NCBI GenBank assembly: GCA_019022495.1
Contig: JAFEKR010000034.1
Coordinates: 62,001-126,000, forward strand
Reading direction: 5' to 3'
Source of the DNA: Epichloe hybrida
Lineage: Eukaryota; Ascomycota; Sordariomycetes; Hypocreales; Clavicipitaceae
Length of the DNA: 64,000 nucleotides
The position numbers were made by a program, and so were the translations under genes. The notes under the pieces were generated by a model, which was given only the letters and a program-made list of their open reading frames with translations, was not told the origin of the DNA and did not search any database. Below, piece after piece: positions 9,478 to 21,534 of the stretch (position 1 is the first letter of the stretch; each line of letters opens with the position of its first letter).

Positions 9478-12400
9478 ATGGCCGAGTCGGCGTTGGCTGC
9501 AGCGAGCGCCGCTGCTCCTACGCCTGGTACGTCTCTGCTCGCTTTGCCTCTGCCATTTCCAAAACGAACAAGTCAGATGCGCATGTCGATAGATACTTGA
9601 GGACCCCATCAAACAAGTCACAATTGATACCAGAAGCTGACATACAACGTGAAGACATCAAACAAGAACACGACCATGCTGGATTAGAAGGACTAAACTT
9701 CACCATGTCACCGGAGCTTGCATCCAAACGACCGTTCGAAGACATTGCCGCCACAAGCGAGACTTCCGAGTCCAAACGTGCAAAGAACGAGACGGAAACG
9801 GAGATGGAATCGCTAGAAGATGATTTGGCTCTTCTTGTTCAGAATGCGCTGTCCAATGTCGGCGACTTGGTAGACCAGGCCACACGTGGCAACGATGTGC
9901 CCGACATGCCCCCGTCAGATCCCATGGAGGTCGATGCGACGACGATGCTGCCAGAACTGCCCATGGTCCGGCCAACATTTGCCGCGGAACCTCTCAAATA
10001 TGTTCGTGATGCGAACATACATGCGCTAGGGAATCTTGTGAGTTAAAATGCATGTCCTTGATACCGAGTATGGCCTGGCCTGGCCTGCGTGCTGACCTGT
10101 TACCGTGTGATTGAAGGCGTTGTCAATATTACTGATTCTAGTGCAAGCCCCATTTGGGGACACAATCAAGCTAGTTCGTGGTACGGACTCAGATCACAAG
10201 CGCTCATTCCACCAATTAAAGACTTCGTTCGAGCACGTCCGCCAGCTCTATTCCGCGGAATCCGTCCTCTCAGCCGATCAGCTCGATATCCGAGACTGCG
10301 ATTCAAGGACATTTATAGAGCTTGCAAATATGGCACAACTGGGGTTATGGCTAGTCGATGGGTCACCGAAAGCACTATCCGAGGCCGACGACAGCTTTTT
10401 GGCCTTGTTCCAGTGCCAATTATCTGACTTGTCGCCTGGAATGACGGAGTTGTATCTCAGTATAAAAACTCAACGAGCCATCGAATTTCTTGTCGAGAAG
10501 GAGCCCGAGAAGCCGCCGGAAGAAGTCATTGGCGAGGTTCTGACACAGGGATTAGAGGATATTCTGAAAGAGCAGCACGGAGGCGGAGAACTCACTTTTG
10601 CCGATCAGAGCTTCGTATCTTCGGTACAAACGCGGAAAGAGACTCTCCAGGGTGAGGTCAAGGAGCAAGCTGAGCCTGCGGCATTGAGAGATAAGCACCC
10701 TGCAGAGGACCTGTTACGCAGTTATCTTGACTTCGCCAACGGCAAGCTTGGATCATTGACGGATCTGGGTGACAAGCTGGGTGTACCAATAAAGCTTGAA
10801 GAGCGCGAACCGGAATCTGACCCGACCTTGGAAGCCACAGGTGACACGGGTAACACAGGTGACACAGACCTCGACATGGACGACCTTTCTTCTTTCTTCG
10901 AAAAGACGGCCTCTGGACTCGTTCAAAATGCTTTGGCTGGGTTGACGGATGAGCCGGTGGCGGAAGAAGTTTCGACTGCCGAGGCAGCTGCGCTGGCTGG
11001 AGAGGAGACGTCGATTCAAGTTGCCGATACGGAAAACAAGCCAGAAGGCACTACGATTCAAACCAACGGAAAAATCGATCTCATGACGGATTATAAAGAA
11101 CTCGAGGCCCTCGTCGCTGAAAGTACTTCAAATTACGTCAAAACCACTCTGCATGGACTCTCTCCTGTTCCGTTTCAGCCTACGGTGCCCACCAGTACCA
11201 GTAAGTTTAAGCCGAGAACTTGCCAACGCGCGATGGAATGTTTCTAACATGAATCAACAGCGGAGAGCATGGCTTCTCACTTGCCGTACCTGGCCCAATT
11301 ACAACATCACCAAGCACATAATCCCTACCATACCTATTCGAACCCCCCCCCGGAGCCACAACAGCCCCTGGCACCTGGTCACACCTTACCGCCCAACCAG
11401 ACATTCTCCAGCGCAATACTATACGACAAGGCTCGGCAAGCCGCCCTTTCAAAATCCTCGGCGCACACTCGACGAGAAGGCCTTCATTCAACGCGTCGGC
11501 CGTGGACGCAAGAAGAGGAAAAGGCTCTCATGGCTGGTCTTGACACGGTCAAGGGGCCACATTGGAGCCAAATACTGACGCTGTTTGGCCAGAACGGTAC
11601 GATTTCAGACATACTGAAGGACAGAACCCAAGTGCAGCTGAAGGACAAGGCCAGAAACCTGAAGCTCTTCTTCTTAAAGACCAATTCCGAAATGCCGTAC
11701 TATCTGCAGGCTGTCACTGGCGAACTCAAGACGAGAGCGCCGACACAGGCAGCACGCAAGGAGGCCGAGGAAAGGGCACGCCTCACCTCGGAGGAGGACC
11801 AGGCCAAGTTGCAAGGCATCATGGCATTGGCGGGCGGCCTGCAACACCCGCCACGGACATCAGTCGGCCCAGCGAGCGCGGCTGGAGCTGGAGCTGGAGC
11901 TGGAGCTGGAGCTGGAGCTGGCGTCGCGACTCCTGCGCAGGCCGCCACTGCACCTCAGGCTGCATCATCTGCGCAACACCAAGTCGGCCATCAACACCAA
12001 ACCAACGACGCCGAGGGCCAGAACACCCACGCCTCCATCTCCATCCCCAGGCCAATGGCCACCCCAGCTTCTCAAGCACTCCAACGGCCTCACGCGCAAT
12101 TGCCGCCTCAAGTTCCTCGACCGCAGGGCCAGCACCACCAGCAGCACAGTGTCCAGCATCCAGCACAACAACCACGACAACCACAAGAACCACAACAACA
12201 GCTTCAACAACCTCAACAACCTCAACAACAGCAAGCAGCCGAGCCGGGGCGCACACCTGCCACACCTGCCACACCACAGCGACCAACCACGAATGGGCAA
12301 AGTCCGGCGCAACCAGCCGCAAGTCAACAATCTGACATTCCCGCGGCCCAGCAACGGCCAACATCCACGGCTGCGAAAATCAACGCCCCCACTGCCACAG

Positions 12401-12663
12401 CACAGGTATCAGCACAGGTATCGCCACTCGCCTTGCCCACACAGGCTCGACATCAGCCACATGCCCCTGCTGCAGCTGCGGCTCCTCCGACATCTCAGCA
12501 GCAGCAACAACACCAACATCAACAGCCGCCTCAAATTACTTCTCCACAAGAAGTCATCAAGAGCGAAGCTCCCGGCTTTGAGCAAGAGCAAGACGACAAC
12601 GCAGCAGAGGCAGCCCTCCTAGAAGGTCTCCAGGCCGTTGTAGCACAAACGCTGGCATCATGA
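9478..12663 (+). CDS. TBF1/TRF-like telobox Myb DNA-binding protein
   Basis: Exons 9478-9526, 9577-10037, 10117-11200 and 11261-12663 give 998 aa with consistent phases. An acidic N-terminal segment is followed from about residue 150 by a helical region ([20 protein letters not shown], then FEHVRQLY) that resembles the TRF-homology dimerisation domain. Around residues 610-670 is a C-terminal-type Myb/telobox repeat: [20 protein letters not shown], and the telobox signature region [15 protein letters not shown]. The remainder is low complexity: a (GA)n run from a GCTGGA hexamer repeat and long Q/P/H-rich stretches. Tbf1/TRF proteins bind TTAGGG-like repeats at telomeres and some promoters in the nucleus. 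An unusual point is that the Myb domain is not C-terminal but is followed by roughly 320 residues of low complexity. Confidence 0.85.
11881..11920 (+). repeat. GCTGGA hexanucleotide microsatellite in TBF1-like CDS
   Basis: In-frame hexamer array encoding an alternating Gly-Ala tract. Length changes in whole units would preserve the frame. Confidence 0.85.
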
Positions 12664-13634
12664 GCCGACGCCTTGTCGTCATGACGCGCAAGACGGGGGG
12701 TGCTCACGGACTAATTCACATGACACATAATTCAAGCCCAATACGACGACCAAGTCGTTGTCTGCGAACACCCCCCTCTCCTCCACCCCCTTCTTTTTGT
12801 CCTTTTCTAATTGCAGTTACTTGGGACGACTTACGACTGACCAACCAGGCGAATATCATTTCATGTTGGCCTCCCGCGGGGCTCCTTTTCTTACATTTTG
12901 ATTTTTGGATTGGTATGCACAGCCCACCGGCGCGAAAGGGAGAATTTCTCTACATCTCATGGAGACGTCACGTCTTGTATCGACTTTTCTAATGTTTACG
13001 GCGACACTTGGGTTGGGCATGGTGTTTAACTCGGAAGCAATGATACCAATGTACACGGGAGCATGGAAGTGCTTCTTTTTTTTTTTTCATGTGTGTTTTT
13101 TTTTTCACCCCAGGAATCTAATGAGCAGTGTTGTGACGACTACTCACTGAATGATACATCATCTTTCAAGACAACACGCGTCCACTTATACAATGCTATT
13201 ATGGCTGTTTCAAGGAAATGAGACATGAACGTGTAGGCCAATAGTTGGGGCGTTGCGCAAACCCTTGTGCGAGCGAGGGCTTATTCTCCGAAGTTGGACC
13301 ACGTGCCTTGGCGAGGCACTCACGGAGGGCGAAGTTGATTGGGTTACACCCATGTAGAATTGCATTCTCGCCGAGTCAAGTCTGTGGTACGTGATGAGTC
13401 TCAAGGCGTCCTGGTCGACTATTCCAACGTCGTGATTGGGCCACCGACTTGTGTGAGGTCGGGTAGTTGCCGCAAACCGAGATTCTTCTCCCACAGCTCG
13501 GGAGCCGCTCTTGAAAAGTAGATAAGTAACAACTCTTCTGGTCACGTTGATGATTCTTGCAATCGCCACCAATTTAAATTTTTTCTTTGAAAAAAAAACC
13601 CTCGTCCGTGTCTCAAACTCACATCGAGAACAAC
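12664..13634. other. Intergenic region, no gene recognised
   Basis: About 970 bp with C-rich and T-rich tracts (for example 13074-13113). It should contain the TBF1 3' UTR and the promoter of the Cys-rich repeat gene. Nothing else is supported. Confidence 0.5.
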
Positions 13635-15170
13635 ATGACGGCAGATATGGTCTACTCCCCCAAGACATACTACTCCCGCCACGGCGCCATCATCGACGCG
13701 AGATGTCTCCCCCGGTGCGCAGCAAGGAACCAAACCTGTCCTCATCCAGCCTGGGCATTCGATCTGCCCGGTCGAAGCGTAGTATCCCTCTACTGTCAGT
13801 ACCACACGTGTCGGAAGGTCGACAACGACATTGTGTGCGACAGGGAGAAGGGTCCCGCCGGAAAATTCTGCGGAAACCGTAAGTACACATCCTGCTCCCT
13901 CTGCATTGCATTCATGGCAAGGTCTGAGATGGGTCACGGCAGATACTCTTTGCTCCGGCATGGTCGGGCCCCAGAGGTGCGCCCAGGCCGTCAAGCACGG
14001 CAATGCGCTCAAATACAACTTCTGCCAAGAATATCGTGCGTGTACTTCCGTGGTCCGACCTGTATCCTCCACCACTGCTCGGCATGTGTATCTGTTTTGA
14101 CTGAAGGGCGTGCTTACTGCCGGCAGATACGTGTCTGGAAGAGGACTGCGCTGGCCAGCGATGCTTCGACAACGCCACCGATCTCCGATACTGCGCCTCA
14201 CACAGGTGCTCCGTGCCGAGATGCGCTCAGCGGGCGGGGACGGGCGGTTTCTGCCTCGAGCACACGTGCGAAGTCGACTCGTGCCACGGCTACGTGCCGG
14301 GGGAGGCCTCGGGGCGGAGATGCCGAGAGCACAAGCTGTGCAGCGAGGGCCACTGTCCCCGAGCGCGCCGGGATCCAGACGGCGCGTACTGCTCGACGCA
14401 CACCTGCGAGGCGGGCGGTTGCAGGGAGCGCATCGCGGCGGCAAAGGGCACGTACTGCGTGAGCCATGCGTGTTCGCACGGCGGGTGCGAGAGAAGGCGG
14501 CCGTCTGGCGGGCTCTTCTGCGAGGAGCACACCTGTGTCCGCGACGGGTGCTCCGAGGGCAACGACGGCAGCGGGCACTGCCGGAGACACAGATGCGTAC
14601 AATCCGGGGGGGGTCGTCTCGGGGCGCGCGAAGATGGCTACTGCGACGGCCACGGCACATGCGAGGAAGATGGGTGCTCGAGAAGGAGGCATGTCGCGCA
14701 CGGCGTTGCGCAGAGGGTGTGCCGAGAACGTGAGTCCACTCATTGGCGTCTGTCCGTCTGGTCCGATGAGAGAAGCAAGGGTTTGCTGATGAAGCCGGGG
14801 TTGCCTGTGCAAAGACGCATCCAGGACGTGCGAGGCAGACGGCTGTTCTCTGCCCGCGGAGAAGGGGAAGTCGTACTGCGGAGAACATCTTTGCGAGGTC
14901 CGCTCCTGCTGCGAAGCACGATTCGGACGCTTCGGCTACTGCGTCAAGCACAAGTGTTGTGTCGATGAATGTCACAGGTTGCGAAAGAGAGAGGGGGCGT
15001 ATTCGCACACGCACGGGCACGGGTACGGCTACGGCTACGGCTACGGCTACGGCTACGGCTACGGGTACTGCGATTTCCATAATTGCAAATACGGGAGGGG
15101 GTGCGATAACCTGGTTTCGGAAAACGATGCGATGTGCTGGCGGCACAAGAGGCAGGTGATGTTCACGTGA
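13635..15170 (+). CDS. Tandem C-x4-C-xn-C-x2-H repeat protein, 431 aa
   Basis: Exons 13635-13878, 13943-14035, 14127-14729 and 14815-15170, all joined in phase 1. Almost the whole protein is about 15 head-to-tail modules of 20-30 residues with the pattern C-x4-C-x(8-14)-C-x2-H, immediately followed by x-C of the next unit (for example TCEAGGC...TYCVSH and TCEADGC...SYCGEH). The Cys/His spacing suggests each module binds one zinc ion (inference). No signal peptide or membrane segment is seen. Near the C-terminus a TACGGC hexamer repeat (about 15024-15065) encodes a Gly-Tyr tract inserted within one module. The three introns all interrupt the His codon at the module end. I do not recognise a characterised family. 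Nucleic-acid or protein binding is plausible but unproven. Confidence 0.75.
15024..15065 (+). repeat. TACGGC hexanucleotide microsatellite
   Basis: About seven in-frame copies encoding Tyr-Gly pairs inside the Cys/His repeat protein. Confidence 0.85.
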
Positions 15171-15360
15171 GGCAGCAGACATGACATGGTTGGAGACGAT
15201 GAGCCATTGCGACCAGCTAGAAATAACCATCCGAGATGGCGTACCGAGATGGCGTACATGTGCTAGATTAATACGGCGTTGAAACTCCCCTTCTCCAGCA
15301 ACTTCTCATGCAACCATCATCATATCCTGGTCGCCGCCCCGGGCCCCAGAAACTATTGTT

Positions 15361-17199
15361 TCAAACACCACGATATCCCGGGCACGCCCTCGACATCGAT
15401 ACCGACACCGGGCCTCTTCCTTCGCCTCCTGCTTGCTTCTCTCTTGCCTGCGCCCTCTCCGCCCTCGCCCGCTGGGCATGATCCGCCCGCCTCTGCATCT
15501 CCTCCTTCTGCTCCCGCAGCGCGATGCAGAATTTCGATCTCGCCCGAATGCTCGGCCCCTTCCAGATGAAGATGAAGGGAATCGCGCACATGACGGCGCT
15601 CAGGCCGCCGATGAGGGCACACGCGCCCGCTATCCCGAGCTGCTCAAACATGCGTGTCGTCGCCAGGGGCAGCACCACGGCCAAGATGGACCGACAGCAC
15701 GACGCAGCCGCGTTGGCCGACGCCGCAAACATTTCGTACGAGTCCGTCAGATAGTTCAGCAGGGCCATGAAGATGAGCAAATAGCCCATGCCGAACGGGA
15801 TTCCCGCCAGCATGGGCACAGCAAAGGGGACAGACGTCCTGGCGCTGAAGCCCAGCCAGAAAAGGGATGCAACGAAGAGCGGGCCTCCGAGGACCGCGAG
15901 CGGCAGACGACGAAACTCCTCACGCTTGGCCCATGGCGTGCCGCGCTGCTGGGCCCTCGCCAGCACCTTGTCCCAGTACCAGAATACGCAGAGGCTGAGT
16001 CCGCCCCCCGCCCCGACGGGGAGGTATGTCAGACCCGTGTTACCGGGGCTGAGGCCGTACAGGTCCCGGAATATGATGGGGAATGCCTGGAAGGACATGT
16101 AGAAGATGGCATACACGAGGGCCAGGTAGGCACACGAGGCCGTGACAATGAGCTCAGAGGCCAGCATGCGAATCGGCCTCGTGATGACGACGGTGAGCAG
16201 CTGTCTGATGCTCGTTTCTTCAAGCTCGCGCGGCGCAACGACGCGCAGGGCGGGCTTCTCCTCGCGCATCTTTTGTGCGCGGCGGGCAAGCAGGACTGGG
16301 CCAAAAGTCTCGGGCAGCCAGATGACGATGCAGAACGTGACTCCGGCGTAGATGAGGCCGACCCAGAATGTCCATCGCCAGCCGATGGTGGTAGATGTGT
16401 ACCCTGACACGATCGGGGCGAACAGCGGCCCCCACGTCGTAGCCTATGATGGGTGAAATCATGCAAAGAAAAAAAAGTTTAGCGCTGTCTCGACGAACCT
16501 ACTTGATGGGTGAAAGAAAGGGGAAGGGGGTCGCCAGAAAAAAAACGTACACACATGAAGATGGCATATGCCCTCCCTCTCGTCCTGTGCTCGCCAAACA
16601 CATCCGCCAGGATCCCCGCGACAATGGCGATTGGTGCTCCAGCACAAGCACCGCAGAACATTCGAAAGACCAGAAACGACTCCCAGCTGGGGGCGAGGGC
16701 ACAGGCCAGCGTGAACAGGGAGAAGAAGGCAAACGTCGTGACGGACAGGTTGCGTCGACCAAAATGCTCTGTGAGCGGACCCCAGATCAGCGGGCCGAAG
16801 ATGTAGCCGATCAGGAAGACGCTGATGGGCAGGACGTTTTCCGTGGGCGACGATATGCCAAACTCGGCCGTGATGCTTGGGATGGCCATGCTCGGAAGGG
16901 ACGACGACATGGTCGAGTTGAGGACCAGCATGACTGTGACGAAGACTACGAAGGATTTCTTGAGCTGTTTGGGGTTCGTTTAGCACGGGGGGGGGGGGGG
17001 TCTGAACCTCGGAGCAAGTATGTGCGACTTGCGGCATGGGGCCTCTCCCTCGTCGTCAACTTACCGTTGACCAGTTGTGTGGATTTTCGGGATCGTCCAC
17101 CTCCCAGCTGATCAGTGTGTGGTCCGCGGGGCTGCGTGTTCTGGATCGGATTTGAGAAAGGACGCCATCGCCGTAGCCCGTGGGCATGGGCATGGACAT
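15361..17199 (-). CDS. MFS transporter, DHA1 (drug:H+ antiporter) type, 543 aa
   Basis: Exons 17199-17065, 16964-16551 and 16443-15361 join in phase 0. Features in order: a cytoplasmic N-terminus ending DDPENPHNWST, typical of fungal DHA1 polyamine/multidrug transporters; TM1 (FVVFVTVMLVL); the loop 2-3 signature GPLTEHFGRRN; TM4-5 with GACAGAPIAIVAGILAD; GWRWTFWVGL before TM6; a central hydrophilic loop; six further TM segments; and a charged, Ala/Arg-rich C-terminal tail that looks unusually long. Start chosen at the first of three in-frame ATGs (17199). Expected location is the plasma membrane, exporting toxic compounds or polyamines by proton antiport; the substrate cannot be inferred. 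It is about 8 kb from the metabolite cluster with unrelated genes between, so a link is unlikely. Confidence 0.9.
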
Positions 17200-18632
17200 G
17201 GATTCCAGGCTGTATTCTGCTGCCGCATCTCTCGCGTTGAGGCTTCGTACTGTGTCCAGAGCTTGGCCCGAGATTTGTCCTTGGTCTACATTTTGATCAG
17301 TGACTACTCCTCACGCAGCGGAGGAGGGGGGGGGGACAGCAACGACGACTTTCTCCGGCACTCCTGCAACTAACTTTCGGCTTGTCCTGCGAGGCTTGAC
17401 ATCGAACTGTGGCTTGCAGATGCCATGGTTCAAGAGGGCTCGAAGGAAAGGGGGGGGGGGGTTCACGTAAAGCACTCGTTGGGGAGAAATCACGGAAATC
17501 TTAGCACAAGGTCAGCAATGACGATGGTCACGAGAAGAGGAGTGATGTGAGGAAGTAATGAGTAGTAAGTAGCATTGATCAGTACCACTCGGCACATGCT
17601 CGTTTGGTTGGAATTTCGTCCGTCCACACGTCCGACCGTCCGCCGAGGGTCGGCCGCTAGACTGTAAGTGTTTCACTGTCTAGACCAGATTTCGAATTCA
17701 TGTTCACGGAATGGAGCTGGGGCTTATCGAACTCAAAAGCTCAGCCAAGTGGTGCTTGTTTGGCCCCACGACCGACGAATCCTACACTTTCGACTCCTAA
17801 GGCCGGAGGTTTTCACACGGGAATAAGTGGGAATAATAAGGCCGCGGCAATGCCAACCCCGCCCAACCCCGCCGCCGCCAACTCACGCCCCCCCTTTTTT
17901 TTTTTTTTTTTTTTCCCCTCTCCAGACTTGCAAAGGCACGCACCGCCCATCGGCCGAAAGGCGTCTTCAAGCCCACCCTGTAATTATGGTTAATCCGACA
18001 TGGATCAGCAAAACTCAAAACGAAGGACAGAAATGTCGTTGAATGGCTTGTTCTTGCGCTATGAGAGCTTTTGCCGCAGGATTTTCTTCACCAACGAGGC
18101 AAGTGGTTAGTGAGTGGTACGTCAAAAAAGGCATGATGGGTAATGAGATTGGCTTTTGTGGACAAATTAATGCTCGCAATTTTCTCGCACACGTCGCGGT
18201 ATGAGCTTATGAAGAAGTTCAAGGCGGCCTTGGCGCGTATCCCGTGATAATGCCAGGTCCCACGGTCTCTCCGAGGCCAACTCAAAAGGCTGAATTGCAG
18301 TGACTTAAATATGCTATCTGGCGGGGTACGTACATGAATCTAGTAAGTAGTTTATACATATATAAAAAAAAGGTTTACATCCTTGAGTGGCGTGCTACTT
18401 GGCTCATGAGAGACTCTCGCTACGGGCTGATTCTTGTCATGGTACTGCCGACTTTGTCTTGTGTATATAACGAGGTTTCACCAATGTCCTCCCCGTGTTC
18501 TCCCATTCATCGAATGTTGCCGTCATCACGACCTCCTTTTTTGATAAAGAAAGCCGTTGGAAAGTTGGAAATACACCCCAAGACTTGGTTTCTGTCTTCC
18601 TGTCTCGGTCTCATTTACTATTTGAAAGTACC
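17200..18632. promoter_or_regulatory. Divergent intergenic region, MFS / membrane protein genes
   Basis: 1.4 kb between two divergently transcribed genes. It contains G-runs (17324-17336, 17451-17461) and a T-run at about 17886-17914. No coding or RNA gene was recognised. Confidence 0.5.
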
Positions 18633-19794
18633 ATGGCAGCCCTTTTGTCGTGGGCTTGGCTTTTGTCAATCTTAACTGATCCATGGGACAGCGTGATTGA
18701 CGATCCGTCATTCCCTCGCCCTGATAAAGTCCCCGTCCCCGTCTTTATCAGTCCCCACGATTTCCTGAGCATCATCCAGTTCATCTTATACCTGCCCATG
18801 GTGATCGCGACCATCTGCCTCGTGGTTCGCAACGCCAAGATCAGACCCAGAATGACCTTGTGGCCGCTGCTCGCCTTCACGCTCGGTACGCCACAAAGTG
18901 GTTTCCCCTTCCGTCGTTGAGCAAAAAGGCTGACGCTTCACACCGGTGGCAGTGCGGCTCGCCGGTGGCCCTATCCTCATCGCGCTTGAAAAAAGACTGC
19001 ATCACCATGGTGGTTTCCACACCGGCCTCCTCGCCTCAGCCGTCATCCTGCTCCATGTGGGCGCCGTCCTTCTTTTTCTCGCCGATCTGGACCTCACCAG
19101 ACTCGTGTACGTACAACTTTCTCCTTCCCTCGTTTCTCTCGTTCTCTAGAGCAACAAGTGGCTGACATGGGGGGTTTTTTCCTTCTCCCACAACAGTTTG
19201 CTGGACAAGTTCGGAGATGGGCCCTTTACACGCGCTTTCACAATCGCCCTGCGCGTCATATTAGTCGGAGTGATTATCCTGCTCGGTGCTGGCGGCGGCA
19301 TTGGCTCACAGGACCATCACGTTCTTCATCTCGTCGGGCAGATTCTAACCTTTGTCGGGTACATCATCTTCGCCCTCAATTTCATCGTCCTCACTTCCGT
19401 GCAAGTCTACTGCTATTATCGCGACGCCAACATCCTTTCCACCGCACACCGGGTAAGAAGCTCATTCCCCCCTCGCATCCTTGGCAGTCAATAGAAGAAG
19501 ACGAAAGAAGAAAAAAATCGCAAGATGAAGCTGACGTGGAGGGGAAAAAAAAACCCGTAGGTCCTCCGAGGAACTATATTCGCCTCTCCTTTCATCATGA
19601 TCAGGGCCATCTATGGCATCGTTGAAGCCGAGCGTTTTCACGACCCCGCCTCAGTTTGGCTGCCCATCTACGACAACCCCGAGACTTCATTGATTGTCAT
19701 ATTCTTCTTCATTGCCTTGGCCCTGGAGTATATGGCCCTGATTATCTATCTGTTCTCTGGCCTTTCGATTCCGAGGAATGGAGCAGAGGCCTAG
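18633..19794 (+). CDS. Multipass membrane protein, DUF7702-like, 298 aa
   Basis: Exons 18633-18885, 18953-19106, 19197-19452 and 19561-19794, phases consistent. The protein is almost entirely hydrophobic, with about seven predicted TM segments: FLSIIQFILYLPMVIATI, a segment after RPRMTLWPLLAF, LLASAVILLHVGAVLLF, ALRVILVGVIILLGAGGGI, QILTFVGYIIFALNFIVLT, one around FASPFIMIRAIYGIVE, and IVIFFFIALALEYMALIIYL. The overall form, including the conserved FxMIRxIYGIVE segment in the sixth helix, resembles a widespread uncharacterised fungal membrane family that is distantly similar to RTA1-like proteins. No enzymatic motif. Function unknown. Confidence 0.8.
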
Positions 19795-20177
19795 GCTACC
19801 GGGCAGTTGTCGTAGGCAGAGAATGTTGAACCAGGATAGGGGTCAAGGCACGGCGGATGTTCGAAAGAAGTAATGTCCCTTCTGTACCACTTCTGGCAGA
19901 ATTCGGAAATCACGCGGTACATTTCCCGTCCTGTGAGGGGGGGGGGGGGCTGAAAAATTGTCAAAATATTAGGTACTTTCTGAATTGAATTACGCCAATC
20001 AATTCCAATGTGGTTTCGCAAACGCAACCCCATGAACAACGTCGAGAACAAGACGGACTATAACCCAGGTCCCCATCCCGTGACTACGATACAGATGCCA
20101 ACGTTGAAAAGACTGCTGCAGATCCAGGTGTACGTCTTCCAAACAAAGTCGCGACTTATTGTCAAAGGCGGTTCTGA
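19795..20177. other. Convergent 3' intergenic region
   Basis: 383 bp between two convergent genes, with a G-run (19939-19949). Nothing further seen. Confidence 0.5.
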
Positions 20178-20855
20178 TCAGAAGAACCCAAGACCTGCCG
20201 CCACACCGGCAGCCAAGCAAGGAGCCAATGCTGCTGCGCCTGTGGCCAGGCTCCCAGCAGCCCCGGTGCTCGTGGAAGTCGACCCATCACGACCAGTTCC
20301 GCTTCCGCTCGTCGAACCCGACTGCGTGCTCTTCGCCGATGCCGACGCCGACGCCGACGTCACGACGGCAGAGCTGGCGACGCTGGCGACACTGGTGGTG
20401 CTTGCGATGCTGGCGATGCTAGAAATGCTGGTGGCGCTTGCGATGCTGGCGATGCTGGCGATGCTGGTGGTGGCCGGTGCCGCGGCGGTGGTCGTGATGC
20501 TGCCCCCCGACGCCGTCGAGGTCCCCCCGACGCTACTACCACCCGTCGCGACAGGAACAGAAACAGCCTGCCCCAGCGTCTTGGGATCGATAAACGAAGG
20601 CGAGTACGTCTCCGTCCCCTCGTACAGAGGACACCCCGGCACCGTCGTCTTGGGAGGGGCCCTCCCGCCGCCGCAGTCGAGCAGCTTGCACACCTCCCCC
20701 GAATCAGGCACGTACCAGAGTCGCGTGGCATACGCAGCCTGCTGGCTGGGCTTGATGACGGAGTCGTAGTACGTGCAGCCCTGGAGATTGGTGCGTGCGA
20801 ACACGGACGAGCCAAGGCACAGGGCCACGGTGAGGAAGAGGGAGCGGACGGCCAT
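20178..20855 (-). CDS. Secreted Ser/Ala-rich protein with GPI-type C-terminus, 225 aa
   Basis: Starts at ATG 20855 with an N-terminal signal peptide (MAVRSLFLTVALCLGSSVFA, likely cleaved after about residue 20). A compact N-terminal part of about 75 residues follows with four cysteines (QGCTYYD, EVCKLLDC, VPGCPLY). The rest is Ser/Thr/Ala-rich, with a tandem IAS/VAS/ASA segment produced by GATGCTGGC-like DNA repeats (about 20335-20475). The last ~20 residues are hydrophobic and small (ending AAGVAAGLGFF), as in a GPI-attachment signal. Probably a cell-wall or plasma-membrane anchored protein. The Cys-containing head is similar in style to small fungal surface proteins of unknown function. Confidence 0.75.
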   Translation of the reverse strand: MAVRSLFLTVALCLGSSVFARTNLQGCTYYDSVIKPSQQAAYATRLWYVPDSGEVCKLLDCGGGRAPPKTTVPGCPLYEGTETYSPSFIDPKTLGQAVSVPVATGGSSVGGTSTASGGSITTTAAAPATTSIASIASIASATSISSIASIASTTSVASVASSAVVTSASASASAKSTQSGSTSGSGTGRDGSTSTSTGAAGSLATGAAALAPCLAAGVAAGLGFF

Positions 20856-21534
20856 GACGGGCAAAGGAAGGTTGCGTGATAAGATGGAGGACTGTATGTA
20901 CTGGTTCGACGAGATTGGGACAAGGACAGATGAGAGAACGGCGATGAGGGAAAAACGAGCGTAGAGTCTGTCCCAAGTGCGAGACGGATGGATGCAAAGT
21001 GTGTGAAAAGGGGCCTTGGCCTGCCGTTGGTCGACTATTTATATGTGAGCGGCACGAGCGCCCGTTTCAGCCTCACTTGTCCATCCGTCACGTCAGTCAG
21101 CACTAGGCTTTCAGTCGAAATTGTTCCGTACCATCAGGTTTCGGTGATGAGCAAAACTGCTAGTGATCCTGTTCCCGTTCGACTGCTCTCGATGCCTAAT
21201 ACCAACGCGCGTCGCGATTCACTTCTGGTTGCGCACGGGCAGACTATTCGAAATCATTCCTTTTTGTAGTCCATGTGGGATTTTACGTCATGGGGACACA
21301 CATTAGATCCCGCCTTGTGACGTGTTCATTCATCATGAATGTGCGATAGCAGCAGCATCGATCATTGGGTGTATAACATTTTGTCAAGTTGAAAAACACT
21401 GTAAACTACCGATAAAAACACAGACCTGGAAGTAGAGCTCTCTCCCAAAAAACATCCCAACGTCAGGGGGCGAACAAGGAAAGTAGGTAGGAAATATAAT
21501 GACAACACTCGAAAGTCAACAACTTTTAGTTCAT
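20856..21534. other. Intergenic: upstream of GPI-protein gene and 3' side of CPC1
   Basis: About 680 bp, no gene recognised. It contains the promoter of the minus-strand secreted-protein gene and the CPC1 3' UTR. Confidence 0.5.

Noticed and set aside
13542..15230. 562-codon open frame on the minus strand opposite the Cys/His repeat gene
   Set aside because: Arginine/alanine-rich shadow produced by the GC-rich repeat coding on the plus strand; no domain-like sequence, while the plus strand shows spaced Cys/His modules with phase-consistent introns.
15433..16407. 324-codon plus-strand frame over the MFS gene
   Set aside because: Charged, Arg/Gly/Asp-rich antisense of transmembrane coding; no recognisable domain.
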